This document shows positions 38,935 through 47,053 of a stretch of 64,000 nt of DNA, piece after piece. The stretch is taken from assembly GCF_003203515.1 (NCBI RefSeq), contig NZ_BGNG01000006.1:1-64000 (forward strand), given 5' to 3'. The notes beneath the pieces are model-generated. The model was not told the origin of the DNA, searched no databases, and was given only the letters and a program-made list of their open reading frames with translations. Source of the stretch: Glaciecola sp. KUL10 (GTDB lineage Bacteria > Pseudomonadota > Gammaproteobacteria > Enterobacterales > Alteromonadaceae). The position numbers and the translations under genes were made by a program. Each line of letters starts with the position of its first letter. Positions within the stretch are counted from its first letter, which is position 1.

Positions 38935-39411
38935 ACTAGGTTTCCTATTGAATACTGTATTAACTTGAACTCATGCTAGTTTTATTAAAAAGCACTGAAA
39001 TTAGGCGAACTGTACCTCTTCCTACCACCAAAAACGCTGATAAAAAATTAAACACGCAGCGCTAACCTACTGTTTTGTTGCATTTTACTTTAGTAAACCC
39101 AAGATTTCTTCGCACAAGATGTAAATCCACATTGTTTCCACATTTAGTCACAATGTATTTTTCATAAACCGCTCATTTACTCAAACTTAATTTTAATGTG
39201 ATGGCTTTTTACACAGAACAAAACTGCCGAAATATCAGGTTTTATCGAGTTGATCAGGGTTCAAGTCAAGTAGCTAAAAGCCTTTGTTTTACGAACTGCA
39301 ATATGCCAGATATACAGTAAATGGTTTAAATTTAACTGTGTTATTGGTGCATCTATATTGACGTCATAAGAGTATGGTTAGGTTGAAATAAAACTCTGAA
39401 AGGAACAATAT
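38935..39411. other. Divergent intergenic region, 477 bases
   Basis: Between the PEP-CTERM gene (minus) and the DUF4198 gene (plus). AT-rich, no coding frame supported. TGCATCT at 39348-39354 resembles the -35 element of the ECF-type promoters further on, but no CGTTT follows at the right distance. Confidence 0.4.
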
Positions 39412-40230
39412 ATGAAACTCACTTCAAAAGGCCTGATCTTTATACTGCTCTCTGGCTTCCTAACAACAGTGTGTGCTCACGACTTCTGGCTTAATCCTAA
39501 TGCCTACCATACTAAATCGGCACCTGCACAATTACCCGTAAAGTTCTCAGTTGGTCACAAAGGTGATGTCGACTCTTGGGCTTTAGATTGGAATCGTATT
39601 GTTGCGTTACGGACCTATCATGCAGGAGGCTTTGAGGATCAACTTGAAAATATTATAATAAATAGAGGACCAATAAGTGGCTTAGCAAATGTGAAGCTAA
39701 CTAGCGAAGGAACGCATATACTCGCTTTTGAAAGTTACCATAGCTTTAGCAGTTTAGATGCTGAACGATTTAATGATTATGCGTCAAAGGAAGGTTTAGA
39801 CCTAATAATTAGCGACCGTAAGAAATTTGGTCAGGTAGATAAAGACGGGCGTGAAATATACTCACGGAAAGCAAAAACGCTTCTTCAAGTGGGTAACTTA
39901 CATACTGATAACGTAACGTCTCCCGTGGGATTGATGCTAGAGATAGTGCCGATGGTAAATCCATATGCATTAAAAGGTGAGAGTGAGCTACCAATTAAGG
40001 TTTTTTTTAGAGGGAAAGTACTTGAAAATGCGCTTATCGATATAGTGCCTTTAAACGACAGAGCATTCACAAAGCAAAGTATACGAACAAATAAACAGGG
40101 TGAGGCAAGTTTTAACATTGATGCTTCGGGCAGCTGGATGATTACGGTAGTATGGGGAGTGCCCAATACCAAAAATAGCCGTGCTGAGTATGAAACTTAC
40201 TTTTCAAGCCTAACGTTTGGATATAAATAG
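39412..40230 (+). CDS. DUF4198-family periplasmic protein
   Basis: 272 residues. Signal peptide ending near VCA-H, then the family hallmark HDFWLNP at the mature N-terminus, which would place a histidine at the very end, a possible metal ligand. The C-terminal half (INTKQGEASF-like: RTNKQGEASFNIDASGSW) is the usual Ig-like end of DUF4198 proteins. Members occur near nickel/cobalt uptake systems and near TonB receptors; metal-related function is only inferred. AGGAACAA precedes the ATG. It is convergent with the anti-sigma gene. Confidence 0.75.
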   Translation: MKLTSKGLIFILLSGFLTTVCAHDFWLNPNAYHTKSAPAQLPVKFSVGHKGDVDSWALDWNRIVALRTYHAGGFEDQLENIIINRGPISGLANVKLTSEGTHILAFESYHSFSSLDAERFNDYASKEGLDLIISDRKKFGQVDKDGREIYSRKAKTLLQVGNLHTDNVTSPVGLMLEIVPMVNPYALKGESELPIKVFFRGKVLENALIDIVPLNDRAFTKQSIRTNKQGEASFNIDASGSWMITVVWGVPNTKNSRAEYETYFSSLTFGYK

Positions 40231-40244
40231 TATACTAGAAAGAA

Positions 40245-40275
40245 AAGCGAGCTTAGTCCAAGCTCGCTTATTATT
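40245..40275 (+). terminator. Terminator after the DUF4198 gene
   Basis: Ten-pair perfect stem (AAGCGAGCTT at 40245-40254 with AAGCTCGCTT at 40260-40269), five-base loop, then ATTATTT. It may also serve the convergent anti-sigma transcript, as A-rich sequence flanks the other side. Confidence 0.8.
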
Positions 40276-40337
40276 TAAAATTCAAACTTTCTTAAATTCA
40301 TGCCACATATAACATAACTCATTCTCGCAATGTTGCC

Positions 40338-41075
40338 CTACAGTAAGGCTAGCTCTGTTGCAAATAAAACCTCAGTAGGCGCTCCAGTTGGGCTACCGCC
40401 TTTGGGTTCTAGACTTACTGCGAGTGCTGCTATCTGTATATGATCAAAATTCTCGGGTTTAGGTAGGGTAAAGCTCCCTTCTTGTTGCAATAAACCTATC
40501 GAAATTGGTTGGTCACCAGAAGCGGGTACTATCCACAGTTGATAGTCTTTTTGTGCAAGTTTTTCTAAGTTTTGAGTGCTTCTTACAAATATATGATTTT
40601 TGCGAACATCAAGTGACCATAGCGTTTGCTGCTCATTATTTGCAAAAATTGCCACGGCTTCAGGATAATTTATGTCCTTGTTAAATTGTACAAAAAATAT
40701 TGCCAATACAAAACTTGCTGCCACTGCAACACTAGTTATCGCCTTCCATGCTTGATTGGCACTTGGTTTTGCTTGCATGTCTGACGTGACACGCTCGTTT
40801 CTAATTGTAACTAATGTTGATTCGCTTTGGTCTTGCTGCTTACTTACAAAACCAAGCATTTGTTCAATGTTAATCCAGATACTCTGTGGAGGTGATACAG
40901 GCTCTATGCTTGTTGCCATCGCATTAAGTTGCGACTCCCAATAATTCACGGCTTCTTGAATATCGCGATTTTGAACTCTTAAAGACTCAAACCGTTTTCT
41001 GGCAGCACCCCGCAAGGTGCCTAATACGTATTGAGCGGCAAGAGATGATTGTAAATTGTTATCATTATATTTCAT
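40338..41075 (-). CDS. RskA-type anti-sigma factor
   Basis: About 245 residues from the ATG at 41075, which overlaps the sigma gene's stop by four bases (ATGA); an earlier in-frame start at 41087 is less likely. The N-terminal ~90 residues (QYVLGTLRGAARKRFESL) form the sigma-binding domain seen in anti-sigma-K proteins, though no zinc-binding HxxxCxxC motif is present. A single membrane helix lies near residues 112-132, and the periplasmic part ends with ALAVSLEPKGGSPTGAPT, the signature of the RskA domain. It should hold the ECF sigma factor at the membrane until an envelope or redox signal arrives. Confidence 0.88.
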   Translation of the reverse strand: MKYNDNNLQSSLAAQYVLGTLRGAARKRFESLRVQNRDIQEAVNYWESQLNAMATSIEPVSPPQSIWINIEQMLGFVSKQQDQSESTLVTIRNERVTSDMQAKPSANQAWKAITSVAVAASFVLAIFFVQFNKDINYPEAVAIFANNEQQTLWSLDVRKNHIFVRSTQNLEKLAQKDYQLWIVPASGDQPISIGLLQQEGSFTLPKPENFDHIQIAALAVSLEPKGGSPTGAPTEVLFATELALL

Positions 41076-41608
41076 ATTTTTAAACACCTCTCTAAAGCTT
41101 GCAAGCCTCTACGAATCCAGCTTTTTACGGTGCCTAAAGGTTTGTCCATGTGCGCAACAACTTCTGTATGTGAGCAACCGTTAAAATAAGCTAAGTGAAT
41201 CGCTTGACGCTGTTGATTTTCAAGTTCGTTCATACAATGATTTAACTTATCTGAATCTGCACCAACACCTTGTTCGGTCTTGTTTTGCTCAGTAGCGTCT
41301 ATCGTTTCAACTGCTTCTACTTCTTCTTTTCGCACCTTTCGGTAGCGAATAATATCCAGTGCTCGATAACGTACAATGCTGATGATCCACGTTAACACCG
41401 TGCCTTTGCCTTCAGTATATTGGCTGGCGTTGTACCAAATTCTAACAAAAGCTTCTTGCGTGGCTTCTTCAGCTAATTCTGGTTTTGCTAACATGCGTAA
41501 GGCAACTGCATACACCTGTCCACTGGTTTTTTTGTAGATTTCTTCAAAAGCAGTGCGATCATCTCGAGCAACCTTAAGAAGAAGAGGGAGTAGCTCTTCA
41601 TGTTCCAT
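41072..41608 (-). CDS. ECF-subfamily RNA polymerase sigma factor (SigK/RskA group)
   Basis: 178 residues. Region 2 includes QVYAVALRMLAKPELAEEATQEAFVRIW and TWIISIVRYRALDIIRYRK; region 4 includes QRQAIHLAYFNGCSHTEVVAH and GTVKSWIRRGLQALERCL. Translationally coupled to the anti-sigma gene. A promoter-like TGCATCT-N16-CGTTTG lies just upstream on the same strand, and the same pattern precedes the divergent DUF4331 gene, so it probably drives its own synthesis and that of DUF4331. Confidence 0.92.
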   Translation of the reverse strand: MEHEELLPLLLKVARDDRTAFEEIYKKTSGQVYAVALRMLAKPELAEEATQEAFVRIWYNASQYTEGKGTVLTWIISIVRYRALDIIRYRKVRKEEVEAVETIDATEQNKTEQGVGADSDKLNHCMNELENQQRQAIHLAYFNGCSHTEVVAHMDKPLGTVKSWIRRGLQALERCLKI

Positions 41609-41641
41609 AGCTTTCCTTTGTTTTTTGTTATTTCATAATAT

Positions 41642-41670
41642 CAAACGTATTTAGATGGATTTCAGATGCA
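41642..41670 (-). promoter_or_regulatory. Candidate ECF-dependent promoter of the sigma gene
   Basis: On the minus strand TGCATCT (41670-41664), 16 bases, then CGTTTG (41647-41642), ending 33 bases before the sigma start codon. The same -35, spacer length and -10 occur in front of the divergent DUF4331 gene. Confidence 0.65.
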
Positions 41671-41832
41671 AATAAATAAGACGGGGTAAAAAGAGTAGAC
41701 ATTGTTGTAAATGTTACATGAAAGTTTAGTCATTTAGTTTTTTTTATTACTTGAATAACGAAAGTCGCACCAACAGCCCCTCACTAATATCTATAAGGCC
41801 CTAAATTACTTTTTAAATATTTTGACTTAACC

Positions 41833-41861
41833 TGCATCCAGTTTTGTCACTTGCTCGTTTG
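41833..41861 (+). promoter_or_regulatory. Candidate ECF-dependent promoter of the DUF4331 gene
   Basis: TGCATCC (41833-41839), 16 bases, CGTTTG (41856-41861), then 36 bases to the ATG. Nearly identical to the element before the sigma gene. The ATCC-type -35 and CGT-type -10 are in keeping with ECF promoters such as those of SigK. Confidence 0.7.
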
Positions 41862-41897
41862 GCTTTCCGTAAATAAAACAAATAAGGAAGACAAAAC

Positions 41898-43490
41898 ATG
41901 AAAAAGACACAAGTTTCATTATTCGTATCAGCAGTCTGTGCAGTTTGCATCAGTAGTATTACTCAAGCATCTAGTCACCGCGAAGCTCCTAACATCACAC
42001 GATTTCCTACAGTCGATTCAACCGATTTTTACGCGTTTAATAGTTATGAAGAAGGTCGCGGTGATTTTGTCACCATGATTGCCAATTATATTCCGTTACA
42101 AGATGCTTATGGCGGTCCCAATTATTTTCCAATGGATCCAGAAGCAGTATATAGCATTCATATAGATACCGATGGCGACGCTGTTGAAGACATCACCTTT
42201 GCCTTTGACTTTGAAAGAATGCTAGCGAATCAGAACCAAGGTGCAAAACTGACCATTGGTCCTGCCGATAATCAGCGATTAGTAGGTGTGCCGTTGGTAA
42301 ATATTGGTCCCGTGAGTGCAACGGATCAAAGCGCAGCCAATTTTGCTGAGACTTATACTGTTTCTATGATTGAAGGCGATGTTCGTTCAGGTACAGCGAG
42401 CACAATTACTAAAGCAAGCGATGGTTCTGAGTCGTTTGATAAACCCCTTGATTATATAGGGAATAAAACCTTTACAAACTTGGAAGGCTACGAAGCATAC
42501 GCCGATAGTTTTATCTACGATATCAACATTCCAGGCTGTGACAGTATGGGTAAAGTGTTTGTAGGTCAGCGAAAAGACCCATTTGTAGTAAATCTTGGTG
42601 AAACGTTCGACTTGGTAAACTATGTGCCAGTAGAAGGCGACAGTGCTCCAGGTGCTGGCGACAATGGTGGGTTTCCCGGTGGTATCACCCAAGACATGGA
42701 CAACGATGATTTAGGTGATGCAAATGTAACGAGTATCGCCATAGAAGTACCAAAAGCGTGTGTGACTGGAGACGGCAACGGCACCATTGGTGCATGGACC
42801 ACTGCAAGCTTGCCACAAGCGCGAATATTAAATCCAAATGCGAGTTTTGATAAGCCAGAAGTGACGGGTGGTGCGCTTACCCAAGTGTCTCGTTTAGGCG
42901 CGCCCCTTGTTAATGAGTTAGTTATTGGAATCGAAGATAAAGACCTGTTTTCTAGCGCGCATCCTATGAACGACGGTCAGTTTGCAGACTATGTTACGCA
43001 TCCGGCTTTGCCTGAGCTGTTGAATATTTTATTTAAAGACCCGGTAAACGCAACATTAGGCACCAGTTTTGAGACTATTGCGCCGACTAACTTCCCAAGA
43101 GTTGATTTGGTGACAGCGTTTTTGACGGGTGTTGAAGGCGTGAATCAGCTTTCTACCGTGACTCCGTCTGAAATGTTGAGACTAAATACTGGCATTGCGG
43201 CAACTGCGCAGGTCGATCAATCTGCATTTGGTGTAGCCGGAAACGACCTTGCAGGTTTCCCGAATGGTCGTCGCCCAGGTGATGATGTCGTAGATATTGC
43301 GCTGCGAGTGGTTATGGGGGCCCTGTGCCATCCAATTCCAGTGAACGGAGAACCAACTAATTTAGGCTTATGTGAGCCCGAAGATGCAGTTGTTGGAAAT
43401 GTTCCCTTCACTGACGGCGCACCTACAGATGCAACCATGATGAACGCTCAATTTCCATACTTAGCTACACCACTTGCGGGTTCTGAATAA
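41898..43490 (+). CDS. DUF4331-family exported protein
   Basis: 530 residues with a signal peptide (cleavage near TQA-S) and the DUF4331 hallmark SSHREAPNITRFPTVDSTDFY at the mature N-terminus, then YSIHIDTDGDAVEDITFAFDFE and a C-terminal region with GRRPGDDVVDIALRVVMGA. The function of the family is unknown; the mature N-terminal histidine context suggests metal binding (inference). It is the first gene after the ECF-type promoter, followed at 26 bases by a lipoprotein and then by a broken TonB receptor, the kind of partner DUF4331 genes usually have. Confidence 0.85.
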   Translation: MKKTQVSLFVSAVCAVCISSITQASSHREAPNITRFPTVDSTDFYAFNSYEEGRGDFVTMIANYIPLQDAYGGPNYFPMDPEAVYSIHIDTDGDAVEDITFAFDFERMLANQNQGAKLTIGPADNQRLVGVPLVNIGPVSATDQSAANFAETYTVSMIEGDVRSGTASTITKASDGSESFDKPLDYIGNKTFTNLEGYEAYADSFIYDINIPGCDSMGKVFVGQRKDPFVVNLGETFDLVNYVPVEGDSAPGAGDNGGFPGGITQDMDNDDLGDANVTSIAIEVPKACVTGDGNGTIGAWTTASLPQARILNPNASFDKPEVTGGALTQVSRLGAPLVNELVIGIEDKDLFSSAHPMNDGQFADYVTHPALPELLNILFKDPVNATLGTSFETIAPTNFPRVDLVTAFLTGVEGVNQLSTVTPSEMLRLNTGIAATAQVDQSAFGVAGNDLAGFPNGRRPGDDVVDIALRVVMGALCHPIPVNGEPTNLGLCEPEDAVVGNVPFTDGAPTDATMMNAQFPYLATPLAGSE

Positions 43491-43516
43491 CATAAACAAG
43501 TTTTAAGGAGATTTAT

Positions 43517-44032
43517 ATGAATACGCAAAGCCGAAACGGCATTAAGGTTTTCACCCTATCACTTGTTATATTAAGCCTAAGTGGCTGTTTTGACAGTGAT
43601 GATTACAAAATTGAAGTTGTAAACGTCCCACCAACAGCATCAGATGCTGATTTTATCACGCAAACTGAAACCGATATTGTTGAGCGTCTACCAGCAAGTG
43701 ATATCAATCAAGACCCGTTAACATTTGCAATTACCACTGATCCTAGTTTAGGCACGGTTTCTGTAAGCGCTAACGGTACGTTCACTTACACTCCAAAGTC
43801 AGAGCGAACTGGAATGGATAGTTTTACCTACTCGGTGACCGACGGTATTTCGCCAGCAGTTAGCGGTACGATCAATATTACCATTGAAGCTTTGCAGGTT
43901 TCTTTTAGTGAATTTAGTCGTGACGCATTTAACCAAGCACCTACTGATACGCCTCTTTCGGTGAACGGAAGGGAGTTTTCTCAAGACGTGGTTAATCAGA
44001 GTGACTATCAGGATTTGATAGACGGTAACTAA
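43517..44032 (+). CDS. Lipoprotein with cadherin/Ig-like domain
   Basis: 171 residues. Lipobox LSGCF after the hydrophobic start. Residues ~40-125 match the tandem Ig/cadherin-like repeat (LPASDINQDPLTFAITTDP ... GTFTYTPKSERTGMDSFTY). The last ~45 residues (FSRDAFNQAPTDTPLSVNG) look unlike the domain and may be a separate binding segment. AAGGAG precedes the ATG. Probably co-transcribed with DUF4331; function unknown. Confidence 0.75.
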   Translation: MNTQSRNGIKVFTLSLVILSLSGCFDSDDYKIEVVNVPPTASDADFITQTETDIVERLPASDINQDPLTFAITTDPSLGTVSVSANGTFTYTPKSERTGMDSFTYSVTDGISPAVSGTINITIEALQVSFSEFSRDAFNQAPTDTPLSVNGREFSQDVVNQSDYQDLIDGN

Positions 44033-44048
44033 CAATCTTTTGCCAAGG

Positions 44049-44345
44049 ACGGCATTAGAGGGCGTAGTTGGGCAGTAAGAGATTGTGAATCGCCCTATGT
44101 TGCGAACAGGTGAAATACTCGAATTAGTTCCAGGTATGGTAGTGACTCAGCACAGTGGTACTGGTAAAGCGAATCAATACTTTATCCGTGGGTTTAATCT
44201 TGATCATGGAACAGATTTTGCGACTTTCATTGATGGTATGCCAATAAATATACGTACTCACGGTCATGGTCAAGGCTATACTGATTTGCATCATAATGCT
44301 CTTGAGCCTCGCACTTTGCGTTTGCCGGCCTCTTATCTTTTTTAG
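44049..44345 (+). pseudogene. TonB-dependent receptor remnant (plug domain only)
   Basis: The frame reads TALEGVVGQ, then TAA (44076-44078), then EIVNRPMLRTGEILELVPG, QHSGTGKANQYFIRGF and NLDHGTDFATFIDGMPINI, ending at GHGQGYTDL near 44291. That is a clear stretch of a TonB receptor plug, with the TAA sitting where the frame otherwise runs on. Before 44049 and after 44291 the similarity stops abruptly; the signal peptide, TonB box and barrel are missing. So a full-length receptor has been deleted at both ends and carries a nonsense codon. It is too short to work. Confidence 0.8.
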
Positions 44346-44497
44346 ATAGGTTACAAATTTGACGTGGATCAAAATGTAACTGCAACAGCAAATAAATATA
44401 GGCTCGCGAAGCCTTTTCCTCCAAACAACCTAAATAGTTTTCCAAACACAGTTTGAAATTAATCTTGCATTAATCTGTTTTTAATTCATACTTCAAT

Positions 44498-44521
44498 TGT
44501 ACCATTTGATGTATGGGTACA
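44498..44521. promoter_or_regulatory. Candidate GntR operator
   Basis: TGTACC (44498-44503) and GGTACA (44516-44521), perfect six-base arms with 12 bases between, 49 bases before the GntR-type start. YtrA-type GntR repressors commonly bind such dyads in their own promoter. Confidence 0.45.
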
Positions 44522-44569
44522 TATGGATTGAATTTGGCGCAGATTAGAGACCCAAAAAAAGAACTATTT

Positions 44570-44938
44570 ATGATAACGATCGACTTGGAATCAAATGAAC
44601 CTCTGTTTAATCAGTTGATTTCGCAGATTAAACAGGCCATTAAAAGCAAAGAGTTACGAGCGGGTGATGCTTTACCATCGATTCGAAAGCTCGCTTCTGA
44701 ACTTGATGTCAATGCAAAAACGGTGGCTAAGGCCTATCAACTTCTTGAGCGCGACCAAGTCATTCAGTCAAAGGGGTATCGAGGCAGTTTTGTACATCCC
44801 AGTGCTTTAGAAAATATCGATTTTGATATTAATAAATGGCTTGAGCAGCAAGTGAGCAAAGACATCGCTCGTTATCGAGAAATGGGGGCAACAGATTCCG
44901 AAATCAGAATTGCTTTTACGCACATGATGTCATCTTAA
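44570..44938 (+). CDS. GntR-family regulator, YtrA type
   Basis: About 122 residues from the ATG at 44570, which gives the usual short N-terminus (MITIDLESNEPLFNQLISQI); a start at 44513 would add 19 residues that overlap the candidate operator. The winged helix is AGDALPSIRKLASELDVNAKTVAKAYQLLERD and the short C-terminus is a dimerisation hairpin as in YtrA. Such regulators usually control an ABC transporter; here the next gene codes for a membrane protein only, 19 bases downstream. Confidence 0.88.
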   Translation: MITIDLESNEPLFNQLISQIKQAIKSKELRAGDALPSIRKLASELDVNAKTVAKAYQLLERDQVIQSKGYRGSFVHPSALENIDFDINKWLEQQVSKDIARYREMGATDSEIRIAFTHMMSS

Positions 44939-44957
44939 AAAACGCGAGGAATATTTT

Positions 44958-45758
44958 ATGTTTGAAGTCCTATTAGCTACGCAAGTCATTGTGACATTTA
45001 TAGTTGCGCCAATGCTTGGATTTTATCGATTTCAGCGGTTGGCGAAAACCTATCAATACAACTTAAACGAAGAGCAGCTTTTATCCTTAAATACCTTAAT
45101 GGAAAAAAGCACGCGGGTGTATTTTACTAAAGTTATCCTGTTTTTCTTGGTTGGTACTTGCATAGTTGGCGTTGCAATTACCACGCAAAGCGAGTTGCTG
45201 AATTGGGACGATCAAGCTGGGCTTGTCGTGCTGTTTTTGTTAGCGGTAGCACCTATTATCCAATTAACGCTTTTGCAAAAAGCCTATTTTGCACGGGTGA
45301 GTTCTTTTCAAAGCGGCGTCAGGACAGCATCACTTCACGCTGACCGCCTTATTGACTATGTGTCGAAGCCATTGCTATTACTGTTAATGGCTGTTCATTT
45401 TATTTTTGTTGGCAGCGTTTTTTACTTTATGAATCATCCATTCGAAGGCTTTGCAGGTAGCGTAAATTTTCTTGGCTTGTTGATACTAGATGGCGTATTT
45501 GTAGCGACAAGCTATGCGATTTATCACTCTACTAAATTTAATGCGATCAGTTCTCCAGCATTTAGACAGCAGATTAAGCTCCGCGCGATTAAAATAAACA
45601 CGATTGTTTGGATTCTAGCGATTGCTAATTTGGTGGTGAGCTTTTGGATGTCAGGCTCATATCTATCGGAATATAAAATCTATGCTCAGTCTATATACTT
45701 GCAAGTTATTTTGGTGATTGGAGCCCTTGTGTTGTCCTTACCTAAGCAAGAAAACTAG
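44958..45758 (+). CDS. Integral membrane protein of unknown function
   Basis: 266 residues with about six to seven hydrophobic segments (around residues 1-22, 55-75, 85-105, 135-158, 165-190, 215-232, 245-262). I recognise no family. It probably forms an operon with the YtrA-type regulator and may be its target, taking the position usually held by an ABC permease; no ATP-binding gene is present. Confidence 0.65.
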   Translation: MFEVLLATQVIVTFIVAPMLGFYRFQRLAKTYQYNLNEEQLLSLNTLMEKSTRVYFTKVILFFLVGTCIVGVAITTQSELLNWDDQAGLVVLFLLAVAPIIQLTLLQKAYFARVSSFQSGVRTASLHADRLIDYVSKPLLLLLMAVHFIFVGSVFYFMNHPFEGFAGSVNFLGLLILDGVFVATSYAIYHSTKFNAISSPAFRQQIKLRAIKINTIVWILAIANLVVSFWMSGSYLSEYKIYAQSIYLQVILVIGALVLSLPKQEN

Positions 45759-45761
45759 CAG

Positions 45762-46307
45762 CTATTCAGACTGTTTTTCCAGCAATACTTCAATGCGTTG
45801 AACACTCTTCAATAACTCAGCAAATTGTTGAGCGCTAACCCCATCGGTAATTGCTGTTTCAGATGAGCTTTCATTAACGACTGGCTTGCCTTGAAGCAAG
45901 TCTTTTTGTTGTAAGATGCGCTCGCGAAATGCTTCTGCTTGATTGATGCCAATCATTGATACTAGCGCGCCGGGTCCTGACTGGCCTGCTGTTTCAAAGT
46001 CTAAACGATATAGGCCAAACATGCGCATTAACGGGCCTTGCATCATGCCAACGTCAGTGATTTTTTCTAATGGAATAGACTTTTCTATTTTAAACCAAAC
46101 CCCTCTTTTAACGACAAGCTTTCGTTCAAGCAATTCAGCCGACATTGCTTTAAGCACTGCACTGGACACTAAAAATGTGATCAAAAGAACAAAGGGAACC
46201 AGTGGAATAGAAATAATGAATATTGAGCTAAAAATGACAGATAGCAACATCCAATATGTTTTTACTTTTGGGTTAAAGCTCGCTTTGAGAATGACTTTTT
46301 CTTGCAT
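45762..46307 (-). CDS. Bacterial PH-domain (bPH2/DUF304-type) membrane protein
   Basis: About 181 residues from the ATG at 46307; a further in-frame ATG at 46355 would add 16 residues. Two hydrophobic segments near residues 18-55 are followed by the bPH2-type domain: ERKLVVKRGVWFKIEKSIPL, KITDVGMMQGPLMRMFGLYR and LDFETAGQSG, typical of YdbS/YdbT-like proteins. The C-terminal ~45 residues form a predicted amphipathic helix (FAELLKSVQRIEVLLEKQ). Function unknown; it converges on the membrane protein gene with three bases between stops. Confidence 0.75.
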   Translation of the reverse strand: MQEKVILKASFNPKVKTYWMLLSVIFSSIFIISIPLVPFVLLITFLVSSAVLKAMSAELLERKLVVKRGVWFKIEKSIPLEKITDVGMMQGPLMRMFGLYRLDFETAGQSGPGALVSMIGINQAEAFRERILQQKDLLQGKPVVNESSSETAITDGVSAQQFAELLKSVQRIEVLLEKQSE

Positions 46308-46499
46308 CTTGAATTCCGTTCTATTGCCAAATGATTGTAAGTCAAAGTATTGCATTATTTTATAGGCACTGAAAAGTCAGATATATACTTTACGGGATAA
46401 AGCTTTAATTTCACATTTGACATGGACAAAAACAGCACGATGAAGCTAGCAGAAGCCATACTATCAGCGTGGGAAGACTTTAGTTTTTTAGTACTAAAC

Positions 46500-46904
46500 T
46501 TATAGAGCTTTACTAAAGGCTAGGGTCACTGGCTGCCCAAGTTCGTCAGGGTCGTCTTTAATATTCGACAGACTGATTAAAAGTTTAGTGCGAGCGACCA
46601 TTACCCTCTCTTCTGCTTGGTTAAACGAGACTTGTGCCTTGAACAACTCACTTAGACTAATATCGCCTTTGTCAAAATCAGCCTGTGCGTTATCAAGCTT
46701 ATCTTGCATCTTTTTATAATCGCTTTCTGTATGGGTGACCCACTCAATTGTTTGAGCTACGCTTAACTGATTGTTCAATTCATTCGGAGTGGTTTCACTA
46801 GCCACAGCGCTTTGAGCGGCGGCTATTGAAAATAATAATAGAGCGGCGATACTGGTTAATACAATTTCTTTAAGTGCGCTTGTAAAGTTGATCAATCTCA
46901 TCAT
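46500..46904 (-). CDS. Small exported helical protein, TolC-hairpin-like
   Basis: 134 residues with a signal peptide (cleavage near AVA-S) and an almost fully helical remainder. The stretch DKGDISLSELFKAQVSFNQAE resembles the helical repeat of TolC-type outer-membrane factors (kG-x-I-s-x-x-d-l-l-x-A-q), but there is only one such hairpin and no beta-barrel strands. It could be a stand-alone periplasmic helical protein or the shortened remains of a TolC-like gene. No operon partner. Confidence 0.5.
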   Translation of the reverse strand: MMRLINFTSALKEIVLTSIAALLLFSIAAAQSAVASETTPNELNNQLSVAQTIEWVTHTESDYKKMQDKLDNAQADFDKGDISLSELFKAQVSFNQAEERVMVARTKLLISLSNIKDDPDELGQPVTLAFSKAL

Positions 46905-47053
46905 TTAGTCTCTTCGCTTTCTGTCGATGAAAGGATAATATGCAAATCCTTACCAAAATAATATTTATATAATCATATAGAATTCATTTCTAAATGTGAT
47001 GATTTGGCGAGATAGTTGACTTAAATGATGTTTTTTCGACTAACTCGTCACAG

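Noticed and set aside
39348-39371. TGCATCT upstream of DUF4198 as a third ECF promoter
   Set aside because: No CGTTT-type -10 lies 16 bases downstream; only the -35-like half matches.
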